DNA of 64,000 nucleotides, taken from positions 95,251,470 through 95,315,469 of the forward strand of contig OW121848.1 of assembly GCA_933228895.1 (NCBI GenBank). Direction: 5' to 3'. A program made the position numbers and the translations under genes. The DNA comes from Platycnemis pennipes. Lineage: Eukaryota; Arthropoda; Insecta; Odonata; Platycnemididae. Of the stretch, positions 34,670 through 46,492 are shown piece after piece (within the stretch, counting starts at the first letter, position 1; each line of letters opens with the position of its first letter). The notes under the pieces were generated by a model. The model was not told the origin of the DNA, searched no databases, and worked only from the letters and a program-made list of their open reading frames with translations.

Positions 34670-36890
34670 TAAGGTGGACAGGAAATCTTCTGACTACTTG
34701 TAAACATTCCCATGTCGCAGATTCTTCCTATGCTTCACACAATGTTCTTCTTTAGCTCCGTCACTTCGTACCTCTCGTCATACTTTACTCTCACTTTACT
34801 TGCATACGTTACCCACTCTTACCTGACATTCTACTGCAGACCTTCAAAAGAATGCCCATTGACGAATTAACGTGTTTTCTATTTGAAGACGCCACTTAGT
34901 CGTTCGAAATGAAATTTGGGTGGTGGAAGGTGAGGTAATACATGTCTGTCCTAACAATGGCTTGAATGATAAGGAACAAGCTATCTTGCTTGTGAACCGG
35001 GGGATTCAGGAATGGTGCGTTAAAGTGGCCCGTGGGTCCGAATGTTTTCTACCCGCTCTTATGACCGATTTTCCCCTTGAAAATGAAATGCCCTCGGAGA
35101 GTTATGAGGCGATACAAGCCCAAGCAGTTTGTAGTTTTCAGCCACTTAACTTGTTGTATACTTCACTATTATAGGTAATCCTGTCATTGCATGTACATAC
35201 TTCACACTTGTCCATTTGGCTTGCAATTTCGCCCTCAAAAGAATCAGGGTTTCAAATTTTCGCTGTCACTTACAAATCTCGCCGGAAGTAAAACGGTTAC
35301 GTGGATTTTTCTCATCATGATTTTAGGGACAGCATTATCCAGAGCAAACGAGAAATTTTATAGGTTTTCATATGCAGATTAGAAAATTCTGCCAATGGTA
35401 ACGTGTCTAAGCCTCCACAAAGTGAAATAAACGAGCTAATTATGCTGGCAAGTTACTATTGTATTTTTAATAACTAATAATATATTATTACTAAGTAAAT
35501 TGCATTTATACTTATGTTAAATGCACAAAGAGCCCAATTTCTATCCTGTATGGTGAATTAAATGAGGTTTTTTTTACGAAAAGGGGGGTGAGAACACATT
35601 TTGAGAATTCAAGGCGTATAAGAAGCTGAAAATATTAAGAACAACTGGCCGTAGGATTAGGTTTCAAGATACTACAACTCCCAAGGTCTCATCGTTTCTC
35701 TTTTGGTGTAAATTTAGCTCTAATAAAACATCCAAAAATATAAGTAAATGTGACTAAATAAGGCAATTAAAAACATTATATGTCACGTGAATTAATAAAT
35801 CATACAATGGCACCATCTAGAGCCAGTGCAGCCAATATTCTGAATTACTTCGCCATAAGATGTATCACTTTAATGACAGAGCTATGCTCTTTGAACAGAC
35901 GTGCAATTTGTTCCACCGTACGTGCCCAGTATTAATAAGAAACACGTCGTCCTATAGACACATACATAGAGTATTTACGGCCACGCTATAGCCGTAGTCA
36001 TCCTTGACTAACTCGAACAAAGTTGTTGAATTTAAGGTCAAGTTATCGCTAGCGCTAGATCAAGTGTGATTACTAGACAACAATGGTCATCCAACATTCA
36101 AACCTTGCAGACCATTAAACTCACAACTGTGAATACGGGGATCACGAGCGTGAAATATAATTTAATAAGTAAAGACAACAACTAGGGATGCCATGTCCAT
36201 AATCTCAACGGAACCAACGGTTCGCGACCGCAAGCGCGCTGAACGTATCCATGTTAAGCATATTTTTGGTAAAGAATGTTGCACGACAAAGTGAATGAGA
36301 ATAATCATACAAACAAAGCCCTTAAATAACCATCACGGACTTTTGCAAGCATTGAGGAATGTTTAAGTTTAACAGAGGAGTATTTCATAGCGACTCCAAT
36401 ATAAAGCTGCTGATTTTTGAAGTCATCCGAAATAAAGATTTTAGATTTTACAGCCACATTGGTTCGCTAGAAAGGCATTTATGACAGAATCAAGTGCTAA
36501 TTGCATATTATCATGTCACATAAGAATTCTTTACTGCATATTCAATTTTTTTCTAAAACGAAATTCCCAAAAACTGAAGAGACTCAACGTAAGCCTACAT
36601 AACGAACTCCAAAACATTTGTATCACTTCATTCTAAGCTGTTACATACAGCACTGAAATATTCAGAGAAGTTATACGGTTGAGTAGGTACTTCAGGTTGG
36701 TTAATTTGGTCAAGAAGTCATACCAACCGATAGGATGGGAATATATACCGAGCTATGGAAATCTGAACGCACCATACACGTCAACAGGAGAAAACATTGC
36801 ATCTGGTGTGCGATGAAACTTCAGCCTAACCGCTTATGGTAGCACGTCTACATTATATAAGCGTGGATTCTTACAAAATCTACGAGGAAT
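34670..36890. other. AT-rich interval without identifiable gene
   Basis: Short unrecognised frames only, with no supported element or RNA gene. Confidence 0.5.
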
Positions 36891-36899
36891 AAGAACCAA

Positions 36900-37480
36900 G
36901 AGAGGCGATACTCAAACTAAAACGGCATTTGTATCTGCGATTGAAGCCGTCCCTGAAACCTCCGTTCGCACGCGTCGGAGATCTTTCTCGTTCATTCTCG
37001 TTCCGTTCGGCGCTCAGCTCTGGTTCTTTTTTATCTCGGGCGTCGGATGAAGCTCTGGTATCTGTGAGGTGAGCGACGCCCGCGAGTAAATTCGCACGAA
37101 ACAAATTTGCATAGAGAGAGGGAGAGAGATGGCAGGGGTGGACCCCTGTAGTTCGCGCTTCATCAAGAGTCGAAGCAATTCCCTAGAATGTCTTTCTCGA
37201 TGACAATGCCTGCAGGGTAGTCAAAACTCTCTTCCTGCTCCTTCTCCTATCCCCAATCTTGCGCTCAAACCATTCCCCTTCATCGCGGCCGTAAAGTTTG
37301 GAGGGCACTCTTCTGTCTTACTCAGATCTGAACTCACATCTCTCGTTCCACCGGAGGAGGGCGGAATTAAGGCGGGAGGAAGCGGAGGTGGTTTCTCCAG
37401 TCTTGCGTGGGAAATTGAGCGGGTAGAGGCGAGGGATTTCGAGCGGCGTGCGTATTAGTCGGGACCGAAGAGGAAGCGAG
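36900..37480 (+). promoter_or_regulatory. CpG-containing island with a possible untranslated first exon
   Basis: A GC-rich stretch with pyrimidine-rich, initiator-like sequence (GTTCGGCGCTCAGCTCTGG, about 37003-37021) lies upstream of a donor-like TGTGAG|GTGAGCG with the intron GT at 37069-37070. This would suit a short non-coding first exon on the plus strand. No TATA box or coding frame supports it. Confidence 0.2.
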
Positions 37481-37671
37481 AGACCACGCAGTCAATTTTT
37501 TTAACCCTCTGATTCCGGAACTGTGTCTGTCTTACCAAGGCAGGAATGTCGATTTTTTAATTGGTATTTCACCAGCGACTAATTTTATTGTAACTTCCTT
37601 CATATTCATTTCGGCTACCTATCGCCCACAGTCGGCTTAAACACCTCAATGCATTTAGCATTTAAATGGGA

Positions 37672-38000
37672 TCCGATGAAGATAGGATGGATTGACCGAC
37701 TGACAAACGAAGAAGTCTTAAGAAGAGTGGGAGAAAAGAGAAGTCAGCTGAAAACTCTAAAAAGAAGACGGAACAACTTAATCGGCCATTTCCTAAGACA
37801 AGATGGCCTGATGAAGACAATCGTAGAGGGAAAAGTGAACGGAAAGAGCGGAAAAGGAAGGCCTCGTATGGGAATATGGAACAGGTCATGAAGGATAAAA
37901 AAGAGGAATTACGTTAATATGAAGAGGTTGGCCGATAAAAGAATCGATTGGAGGGCTGCATCAAACCAATCCTTGGATGGTTGACGGATAATGATGATAT
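37672..38000 (+). mobile_element. 3' end of a non-LTR retrotransposon, copy 2 (frameshifted)
   Basis: Closely similar to 23843-24175 along its whole length. The frame carries W.DRLTNEEVLRRVGEKRS, QLKTLKRRRNNLIGH, DGLMKTIVEGKV and GKGRPRM. It then shifts frame near 37880, while the nucleotide match to copy 1 continues through the equivalents of NMKRLADKRI and AASNQS. The copy ends in GACGGATAATGATGAT, as copy 1 ends in ATGATG repeats. It is 5' truncated and inactive. Confidence 0.75.
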
Positions 38001-38009
38001 GGTAACCGA

Positions 38010-39465
38010 AAATTGTGGCTTTCCCTCGTAGATAAATAAAGCGTTGAAATCAAATGAAAGGCATTGATTTATTTAAAATTCTTTCAAGTGCTTAAATATT
38101 GACGGAATGGAACAGTAACCTCTACGAGTGTATTGGAGAATTTAATTAGAAGGGTAATTCGCGGTACAAGGATCCAAAAGTTAGAAGAACTGTTAAGAGC
38201 ATGCCTCTCGCAAATGTTAAATGTTGATAACGACCACTACTTTGAATATTCTCTTTGATATTCGAGATCTCAAGGAAACAAATACACATGAAATCAATTC
38301 ATTCTCTGCATACTTTTTGACAGAAGATTTCAACACTCTCCACTGTATTAAGAATTAGAAAGACATTAGGAAAATTAAAAATATTTCATGCTTCAGTTAA
38401 TCAAAAGAGTTTTAAGGGCACGAAATCAGTGAGTGATGCCACACTTCCGTGTCACTTCCAGAAAGTGCTCTGCGGAGTCACTTGCCTTTATGCAAGTATC
38501 ACACACTCATCTAATTCAATCTTAACAAATAGCAATGAGTTTGAGCCACGCTAATCTTAACTCAGGCTTATCGATACATTGGTGGGAATCAAGTTGGGAT
38601 AGTGAATCTAAAAGCTGGTGCTATGAAAACAATAGTAGGTACACTCATTCTGATGTAGATCTTTCATCATCAGTTATACTAATAAGTGAGGGAACGTGCA
38701 GATTTTCAAACGGCTTCAATTATCTGGTAAATCATCAGGTATCATACCTACGTAATTTATCTGTAGACAGAAGGTTTACTCAAACGAGAAATATTTACTA
38801 CCATAGGAAATCATTTCGTGTGAACGCAAATATACTAAATCCATCACACTCCCAACCAGATTTTCTTCTCACAGATTCATCGCTATGCACTCCACAGAAT
38901 TTTACATGCTATACGTCTATCCTTCTGTACGATACCTACACACAAAATGACATAGCGGTCATTAAAAATTCAAAATAAAGGCGAAACACGCCAAGGGATT
39001 TTTTATTCGAATTTGTGAGCTCGATTTCAATTAATAGGGTGTAATTATTGAAGTTTATTTAAGATGAAAGATTCTCTCGCTCTGCTTGTAATAAAAATAT
39101 GGGGAACTCGCTCCCACTGGCGGCCTCGGAGGTATAATTAATATCTCTCACATTTTAGCTCTGTTCCCAAGTTCTTATATCTCTTTGGGGTTCATGGAAA
39201 AATTCCATGGAGTAAGTGTTAAGCGGTGGAACTTTTCCACGTTAAAGATAATTACAAGGCTTATGTGAACGAAACGGATCCCGAAGAAACAATTCCAAGA
39301 AGTCACACGGAAGATAGTCAGAATAATTCTCTCCATCTCTATGGAATATGAGCCATGAGAGCATTCAGTGACAGAAGCAAGAGTACTAAAAAAACTTGCC
39401 ATAGTCTAATACTATTCTGTTTTATTTTTAATCTGAAACGCCTGGTGCACATTATAATAAACCGT
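38010..39465. other. AT-rich interval, one long but unrecognised frame
   Basis: The plus frame at 38535-38978 has 147 codons, long for this AT-rich background. It is rich in Ser, Asn and Tyr and shows no signal peptide, repeat or motif that I recognise. Given the number of frames in 64 kb, one of this length could occur by chance, so no gene is called. Confidence 0.35.
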
Positions 39466-39512
39466 GAAACGAAAGAATGGCAATTTTCCACAAGAATAAA
39501 GATATTTAATTT

Positions 39513-39543
39513 GACCGGTTTCGGTGTACAACACCATCGTCAG
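39513..39543 (-). ncRNA. Hammerhead ribozyme-like core (left arm)
   Basis: The exact inverted copy of the right-arm core on the minus strand: CTGACGA at 39543-39537 and the final C at 39513. The same stem assignments hold. The two cores point away from the centre of the palindrome. Confidence 0.65.
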
Positions 39544-39553
39544 GTCACCTGAC

Positions 39554-39584
39554 CTGACGATGGTGTTGTACACCGAAACCGGTC
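39554..39584 (+). ncRNA. Hammerhead ribozyme-like core (right arm)
   Basis: CTGACGA lies at 39554-39560, then spacer T. Stem II is GGTGT/ACACC (39562-39566 and 39570-39574) with loop TGT. GAA follows at 39575-39577, then the perfect palindrome ACCGGT as stem III (39578-39583), and C at 39584 as the cleavage position. Every conserved position of CUGANGA...GAAA...UH is present. The self-complementary stem III implies activity as a dimer, as known for PLE and retrozyme hammerheads. Confidence 0.65.
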
Positions 39585-39710
39585 AAATTAAATATCTTTA
39601 TTCTTGTGGAAAATTGCCATTTTTTCTTTCGCTATGATATTCCACCAAATCAAGCCTGAAACAACTACCTTTATTAATAATAAACCGTATTAACCCATAA
39701 GTCTAGCCTT

Positions 39711-39764
39711 ACATCTACATCTACATATTACCCTGGAAGCCACCTCAAAGGTGTGTGGCAGGGG
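39711..39764 (-). repeat. Non-LTR retrotransposon 3'-tail fragment
   Basis: The plus strand reads ACATCTACATCTACAT, then TGGAAGCCACCTC, then GGTGTGTGGCAGGGG. This is the inverted 3' end of the family whose body lies at 8617-10200, with the hexamer repeat as its terminal simple repeat. No reverse transcriptase follows to the right. Confidence 0.65.
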
Positions 39765-39769
39765 AAATA

Positions 39770-42240
39770 TGTTTTAAGACAAGAGGAAATCCACTTTAAA
39801 GACGAATATGGACGTGCTTTTCTACAGATAATTTTCCACACTCATCCGTCAGTTTCAAGTAAAACATCCAAAATATGAGACTGTAAATTAGTCACCGCTT
39901 CGAAGATGCCTCAAACAGACGCTTATAATAAGCAAAATTTAAAGACTGAAAAAATTCTTAAGTATTAAAGTGCAATAATAATTATTTGAATAAGTAGGAG
40001 ATAATCAGAGATTTAAGTCTTCTGGAGTTTTATTGATACCTCGGGTAAGAATAGCTGTCTGATGAAATATTACGGATGAGTTAATGGACTCGAAACCCTG
40101 AGAGGAACGGGAGCTCACAGAGCTTGAATCAAGTACGAGAGAAGTGACGTTGATACGTGACGACAACGGGAGAAGTTCAACGTTATGAATGTTGAACAAT
40201 GGAATGGAACAGTTTGCCATCTATCTTCAATGAAGCACAAAGAATAAAATTGGGTGGCAAATCCGCGGCATTCACAGCTTGCAAGGTTTTCTTCCTTTCT
40301 CCGTTCACAGAGCACCTTATCACGTTCACTCAAGAGGGGCGTCTCCTCTTCGAACGGGGCTCATGTTTGAAGGGCTTCGAGAGTGGATGAGAGTTGCGTG
40401 AAAAACGAGGTAGATGACATGAAGGGTGTCGAGTTTCATGCTGCTTTGACTCACCAAAGTAGGAGCTTAAGTAAGTGCGAACAGGATCAAGAGCCTTTAA
40501 AATACCATTTACCCACGCGCGCAAATTTGTATGCAGATCATCATCATTAACACCACCAGAGTCTCCACCACGATGGAAGCAACAGTTCCTTTGCCAGAGA
40601 AGGCGTAAATATTTGTACCCAGAGAACAGAAGCATACGATATAAACGACTCCCAAATGAGAATTCTTTCTCATACGATGCACGGAGAGAGCGCCAATTCA
40701 TTAACGTGTCCATTTACTTCACAAACAAAGGCTTTTTTTAGACAAAGGAATTTTCGCAGGAATGAACATAGAAAGGAAAACACTACGCTCACTATTTCAG
40801 GTGATGAATTTATACGGCAATTAGGATATATTAATTTTATCCTTCAGTGAAAGACAATTTTTGTATCACAAATAATTTCAAACAAGGAATTAAATCACAG
40901 AGGAACACAAGTAAAAAGGGCACAAGATAAAATTCTTAAATTACCTTCACAAAAAAATAATGCTTCTAGCAGAACCAAAGGTGACGACCCAAAGGCAATC
41001 AATATCTGGGAGGAAAACGATAACAGAAAATAGGCAAATATAATCTTTTGAAACATATAAATAAGCAATGAAAAATTTACATATTGCAAATAGACGCTCC
41101 CATGTCACCAATCTGACCACTGACTTTACTAAAACCACATGAATATTAGCGGTAGCATCGATTTACCACGTAATTGTAACATGGGAAGAAACAAAATCAT
41201 ATATGAACCAATCTACAATTTGAAAATACTCAGTAATCCTTGCATGAAGTTTTCGTTCGATAAGAATAAATGGCCGGTGTTAGCATACTTTATGCATTAG
41301 CAACATAAACCAATCAATAAATATTTCGGAACCGATAGCGTACATTTATGTTTGTCAATTGAGTATCCTATGCTCTGCAACACTTTCAACGTCTATTTGT
41401 GATCAAACCTTAGCATTTTGGTCTCGAACTAACTCGGAGTTTTCACCTAATTATGCTTGATTGGATAAGGCATCCTCTTCCTTGAATTTTGTAATGTATG
41501 TGTTTTCTCTGAAGAGATTAAATCCGGCTCTTCAAAAATATTCATCTTTACAGACATATGGCGAGGTTTATTGTGGACTGCCCATATTATAATACTGAGC
41601 AACATAATGGCCACAAAAACATTCCTCATTCGAATTCTCCACAGCCATATTTTAAAAACATAGCTGAGAGGACTTCGCAATTACTTTTAAGTAACTTAGA
41701 GACTTAACTTTGTTCTTTCAAGGAACAAAATGGTCTAAACACATCACAGGTCGTTGATGGGCCGCGGCTACCGAAGCATTTGGGTGTATTGCGTGCCAGA
41801 GAAATGACCCTTTATGAGAGATAAATTGTTCGTTGATTATGGAGTGTTCACTTCAACCATGAGAGCCAGAATTAATTCTTCTCAAGGAACCACTAAAAAG
41901 CTACACGCACACGAGCCCACCGAGAGATGCCATTTCTTACCTACGCACTCAAAACTGAGCAATGGTTTCTTCCATGACAAACGCTCGGGGGTAAAATCAT
42001 CCCACTGAAAATTAACTCCGTAGATACCTCATTCCCTCGACTAAATGGGAACTCGAATGGGGTAGGAAAAGTGAGAGGAGATAGAGTGAGAGAGAAAAAG
42101 GATATCCTAACGATTGAGACCGTCCAGGAGATGGGGCGTATCACAAGGCGGCCGCGGCCATCCACATAAAAAAAATAAATAAAGATTTTTTTATAACGTA
42201 GGAACGAAAAAATAAAGAGGGCAAATAACGAGGAGGCATC
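39770..42240. other. AT-rich interval without identifiable gene
   Basis: Short unrecognised frames, such as 40330-40713 minus. No RNA gene or element ends were seen. Confidence 0.45.
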
Positions 42241-42249
42241 TTTTTAATT

Positions 42250-42960
42250 TCAACCTAAATGTAACGCTCATTAACTGGCTCCACCCACTCGGGGCCTAGC
42301 GGGCGGGCAGAGATCGGCGAGCGCGGACGCACGCACGCGAGAGAGCAGAACACCTCGTCCCCTGCCTTCATATGGGGCCACGGCGTCAAATTAAAACTCA
42401 TCCTCGCAAGGGAGGAGGGAAAAGAGGGGGAGGGAGGGGGAAATACGAAGGGAATCCTTAGCATTTTTCCTCACGGATGAGGAGATCGCCCCCTTTCTCT
42501 CCCTCGCACCGAGAAACTCCCAAGCTCCAATGCCTGGGCCTCAAGGAGCCAGGATGGGGTGTCCGCACGGGGTGCATCACTCGCTTGCTCCCTGGATTAA
42601 TGGCATAATAACACACCAAGTGAAAAACCAACTCCTTGCCCGTCCCGCCCCCCTCCCCACTTTCTCCCTTCCACCCCCTCCACTCCGCAATCCCCCCGCT
42701 CTCCTCCCGTCGACTCCATGATCTCGCCTCCCCCCAACCGCCCTCCCCCCCCGTTCCACTCCCTTCGCAAGCGGCACAGGCGATTTGACTCGAGAATCCC
42801 CAACGGCTTAAGCCGGTTTAAAATGTTTCGGTTCATTGGCCAATTGAATGACCGACTCGGAGGAATTTTCAGATTTTGCGCTGGACGCCAATTCCTGAGT
42901 TGGCAATTCCCAACAGGAGAGAGAGAGATAAGGTGCGGCATCGCTCTTGAATTTCCTCTT
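42250..42960. promoter_or_regulatory. CpG-rich island with pyrimidine/purine tracts
   Basis: CpG-rich at 42290-42340, then a C-rich plus strand at 42640-42760. Overlapping frames (42718-43059 plus, 42597-42992 minus) show no recognisable domain. It is a possible promoter island, with no start or donor that could be chosen with confidence. Confidence 0.25.
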
Positions 42961-43069
42961 TCAAATACATTTGACTGTGAGTGTTTCAGCAAAATATCTC
43001 GTCAAAAATTATATTTCGTTGATCAACAATGCTTATCATCCACGCTCACGCGCGAATAAACATGGAATG

Positions 43070-44700
43070 AATAGTGACCTCGATTTCTAGGCACATGCCT
43101 ACCGACAAAAATTAGGCTTCATTAGTCATTGACCGTCGGAGGAACATTTTTGATAATACTTTAGAATTTCATATTCAATACAGAGCATGGACCAGTTAAT
43201 TGGCACCCTTATGATAAAGATATTGGATACCATCTCGAGGTCGCATTCTAATTTTCATATAAGGATTGCGGAGTTGGCAAAAATAAACTTACAGCTCAAT
43301 ACACCGAATCACAGGGCTTTCCTACCACTTTCTAGTGTATACATTCCACTCATCTTGCGACAAAATGCTCCCTCTGAATGAGCAAAGACCGAGTTTTAAT
43401 GTTAATTTTTAATCCTTGGGATATCAATCCCTTCAAATAAACACGTAGTGGGTTTGAGAAAGGAATTGGTTTGGGAATCATGAGGGTTAACCCGAGAAGG
43501 ATTTTATAAAACTTTCTACAGGCGTGTGATCGAGAGCTTGGGATTGAGTCAATGAGCCAACAAGGTTTTAGAGTGATCCGACGAGCCTTTGTATTTTATT
43601 TCCCAGAGATCCCAGCTATTCCCATTACGGTTTTTCACAAACTATTCTTTCATTTCATTTTTTCAACTATTTTCGATATCTCCGAAATCCTTGTCGGCAT
43701 TCGCCGAACAAATAATATTCCCCATTTACGACTTGGCTCACACGTGATGCAAAAATCACGTCATTTGTTTTTTTGGCTTTGGAAGAAATTCCTGTCCGAT
43801 TTTATCACAAGAAGAGTTGTCCTCGCCTTCACCTCTCAACGACTCGAGTTCTCCCCCAGGAGGCAGCAACGTAGCAGCGATTTTTCACGCATTGATAGGA
43901 TTGAAAAACCGGAAGCAGTAGGCGCGGCTCTCCGAGCGTATCGGTCATAGGGCTGCAAATGAAATATTCACTCATAAATTGAGCCGTCCACTTGCCATTC
44001 GTCAACTTCACTCGTAATCGCTTTTTGCCTCAGTACCCAAATATTGAGTGAATTGACCACTTCCTATCATTGAGAACCCTCTCCATCTATACTCCGGAAC
44101 ACTGCTACAGAATGAGAAGCTATGAAGGAATTGACCATTGCTTGACAAGCGTGTAAACTATGATATATTTTAGTACACACAGATAGTAACAACATTCACT
44201 GCGATACACAATAGTTTATTTGCTGGAACAAGAAATAAGGGGCGTGGGTAATTTGAAGGACATGATAAACTGAAAATGATGGGTAAGCTGGGTGGAGGCT
44301 GGAAATGAACGTACAGTACCGATAGAATTATAAGAGATGGGAAGCAGGCGGAGCAAAAGTAGGGTGTCAAGAAAGATAGGACTCGTATGAAGAATAATAT
44401 ATCCAATCTAAACCTGCCTCGACTGGTGGAACAATAATAATGGTAAAAATTGAGCCTAAGAATGGTTTCACTCCCTATTTCTTTCTCCTCCTACCTCAAA
44501 TAGACTATTTATGTAGCGTTTAATTAATGGATGTTCATCTAATAATCTTGAGCTACGGATAATTCATTGTCCGAAGAAATTCAAGGTCCTGTCCATAAAT
44601 AAAAAAATGTGGATTTTTTCCGGGTTTGATGACTGCATCTCTAAGATGAAAGAAATGCACGTGATATGTCCTCAAATTGTATCTTAGATTTTAAATTATG
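43070..44700. other. AT-rich interval without identifiable gene
   Basis: The plus frame at 43552-43950 (132 codons) is hydrophobic-aromatic in its first half and basic in its second. It matches nothing I recognise and is not called. Nothing else was supported. Confidence 0.4.
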
Positions 44701-44704
44701 ATTA

Positions 44705-44742
44705 AATACCGGTGGTTCAATAAACAATACCATCGTCTGGCA
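44705..44742 (-). repeat. Decayed hammerhead-element copy
   Basis: On the minus strand CCAGACGATGGTATTG...TTGAACCACCGGTA lines up with the arm sequence CCTGACGATGGTGTTG...CCGAAACCGGTC at 39552-39584. The T of CTGA is changed, stem II is disrupted and extra bases precede CCGGT. It is interpreted as an old, inactive copy. The match is short, so chance cannot be excluded. Confidence 0.3.
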
Positions 44743-45611
44743 TTATCTCCAAGTAGGTATTTTATTATTCCTTCCAACCTACAAAGCACCCATTCAATCA
44801 AATATTGTCACAGCGGAGACTCGATTACCACACCACGATATGACCCAGCCGTTGGTACTACTACTAGTAGGGAGGTTGTGCGGAGGTAAATGTTTACGCT
44901 GAGTATGCCTTGGGTGGGATCGATTAAAGCTAATTACCCGCATCTCTGTTTGCCTCGCCCTCTCCATCAATCAATCTGTCCTGTTGCTCCTTTCACCGTA
45001 ATTAGCATCATACTCTCTTCCATGACGTCTGGCATACTCTTGGGATTAATGGCGGCGGAAATCATGATAAGGAAGATAGATTTTGATCGAAGACACGGGA
45101 AATAGAAACATGCGGAAACGATCCTCCCTCGGCCATAAGTTATACACAGTCCTATTACCGACTGCTTGGTCCATTTAAAATAGTTCACACTAGCTATTCC
45201 ATCTTCGATTTAGTCCCTTACGTAAGGGCAAATATCAGTTTTTCAACAGCTCAACAGTATCAACAATTAGAACAGACTCATCGAATGTGTATTATTACAT
45301 ACAGTTAAAGTTTTGATTTCCAGTTTAATACTTCAAACACCCAGAATCGTTAGGCAATGAATATCTTTTGGTACCAGAGTAAACATTACGATCCAACAAT
45401 CTAAGAAAATCACGTAGCATATCAACCTGCTGCTTTCATAGAGTGATACACATAACGCAGGACACCGCCATTGAAAAGGTTACTTTTACTTTTAGGCCAT
45501 AGTTAAAAGCTGTTACTCTTAGCTAACACTACAATTTTGGTCTCATCAATTTGAAATCATTACCGTATTTGATTATCTATCAGCTACCACTGGCAATATT
45601 AATGCATTAAA

Positions 45612-45665
45612 GCTACATCTATGCGATACCCTGCAAGCCACCGCGAGGGTGTGTGGCAGGGAGTG
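45612..45665 (-). repeat. Non-LTR retrotransposon 3'-tail fragment
   Basis: CTACATCTATGCGATACCC, then CAAGCCACC, then GGTGTGTGGCAGGGAGTG, is the same motif as at 39711-39764 with one degraded hexamer repeat. No coding part is adjacent. Confidence 0.6.
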
Positions 45666-45849
45666 AAATCATTACATCGATTCAAATGTATACTTTATTA
45701 TTTACTTAAATTACCCATTCTACAATTCTATGAAACCAAAAATAGTTAGGAGTGTGACTTTCACATCTAATTGTAAGTATGGATAAATAAGAGCTAATCT
45801 TTCAGTATGTCATCACACAACAAGAACGCTTATTCTCACGGAGTAATAG

Positions 45850-46400
45850 TTTTCTCGCTCCGGCATATCTCGCCTGCTGACTCGCCAAATCTCCCATCCA
45901 TAGTGCTCACTCATCGTATTTCTTCCCACCGCGATCATCACCTCTGAACTCGGGAAGGTAACCGGACGAAAGTTTCCACCCCGTTTGTCCCTTTTTCCCC
46001 CTTTTAAATCCTCCCCCTCCCTCTAATACCCTTCAACAAACACCTCGCCCTTCCCGCAGCCCGAATTCCCCACCTCACCCCACTCGCCCACCCTCCGCCC
46101 CTCGACTCCAGCCCACCCCGGCTCGCCTGCCAGTCGACGCTGTCGACATTCCGTCCCGAACGCCAGCGGACTCAATGGAAATCCTCTCCCAGCCGACTCC
46201 ACTGACACTCAGCCGGCCGCCCTCCTCCGCATCGCACAGCGGCGAGAGATGGATCGAGAGAGCGGTCGAATCGCATCCGGCCAGCACAGCGGCTGTGGCG
46301 TGAGAGCCACCAGCTCTGTGAGCGAAAACAGCGGCTCTCGTTCCGCCGACGGCGATGCGCCTCGTGGGAGGAAAAATAGCTGTGATATGTCCAATGGGAA
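45850..46400. promoter_or_regulatory. CpG-rich island
   Basis: C-rich sequence at 45970-46110 followed by CpG-rich sequence to about 46370. Frames on both strands (46249-46506 plus, 46075-46452 minus) are unrecognised. The plus frame starting MDRESGRIASG is Ser/Gly-rich. It is a possible promoter or first-exon island. Confidence 0.25.
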
Positions 46401-46492
46401 TTTCGAATCCCGGAAAATTAATCAAGGGGTCGAATTTCAATTCATAATGCACTTAGTAATAGGTCAACACCTCTTTAGAAACATTGTACTTG

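Larger units (their letters stand above)
39477..39620. mobile_element. Near-perfect palindrome with 71-bp arms and two head-to-head hammerhead cores
   Basis: The left arm (39477-39547) and right arm (39550-39620) are exact inverted copies over 71 bp, separated by CC. Beyond the arms, CGAAAGA at 39470-39476 and TCTTTCG at 39625-39631 continue the symmetry after a 4-bp shift. Each arm carries a hammerhead core (39513-39543 minus and 39554-39584 plus) and then an AT-rich stretch with AAATTAAATATCTTTATTC. No coding frame of interest is present. Either strand's transcript would contain one ribozyme and its complement, and the long hairpin would compete with the ribozyme fold. Exact arm identity points to recent formation, to arm correction, or to an inverted-duplication artefact in the assembly. 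Confidence 0.85.

Noticed and set aside
38535..38978. 147-codon plus-strand frame in AT-rich DNA
   Set aside because: No recognisable motif, signal peptide or splice context. With thousands of frames in the window, one of this length is expected about once by chance.
43552..43950. 132-codon plus-strand frame
   Set aside because: The composition change between its halves and the absence of any family resemblance favour chance.
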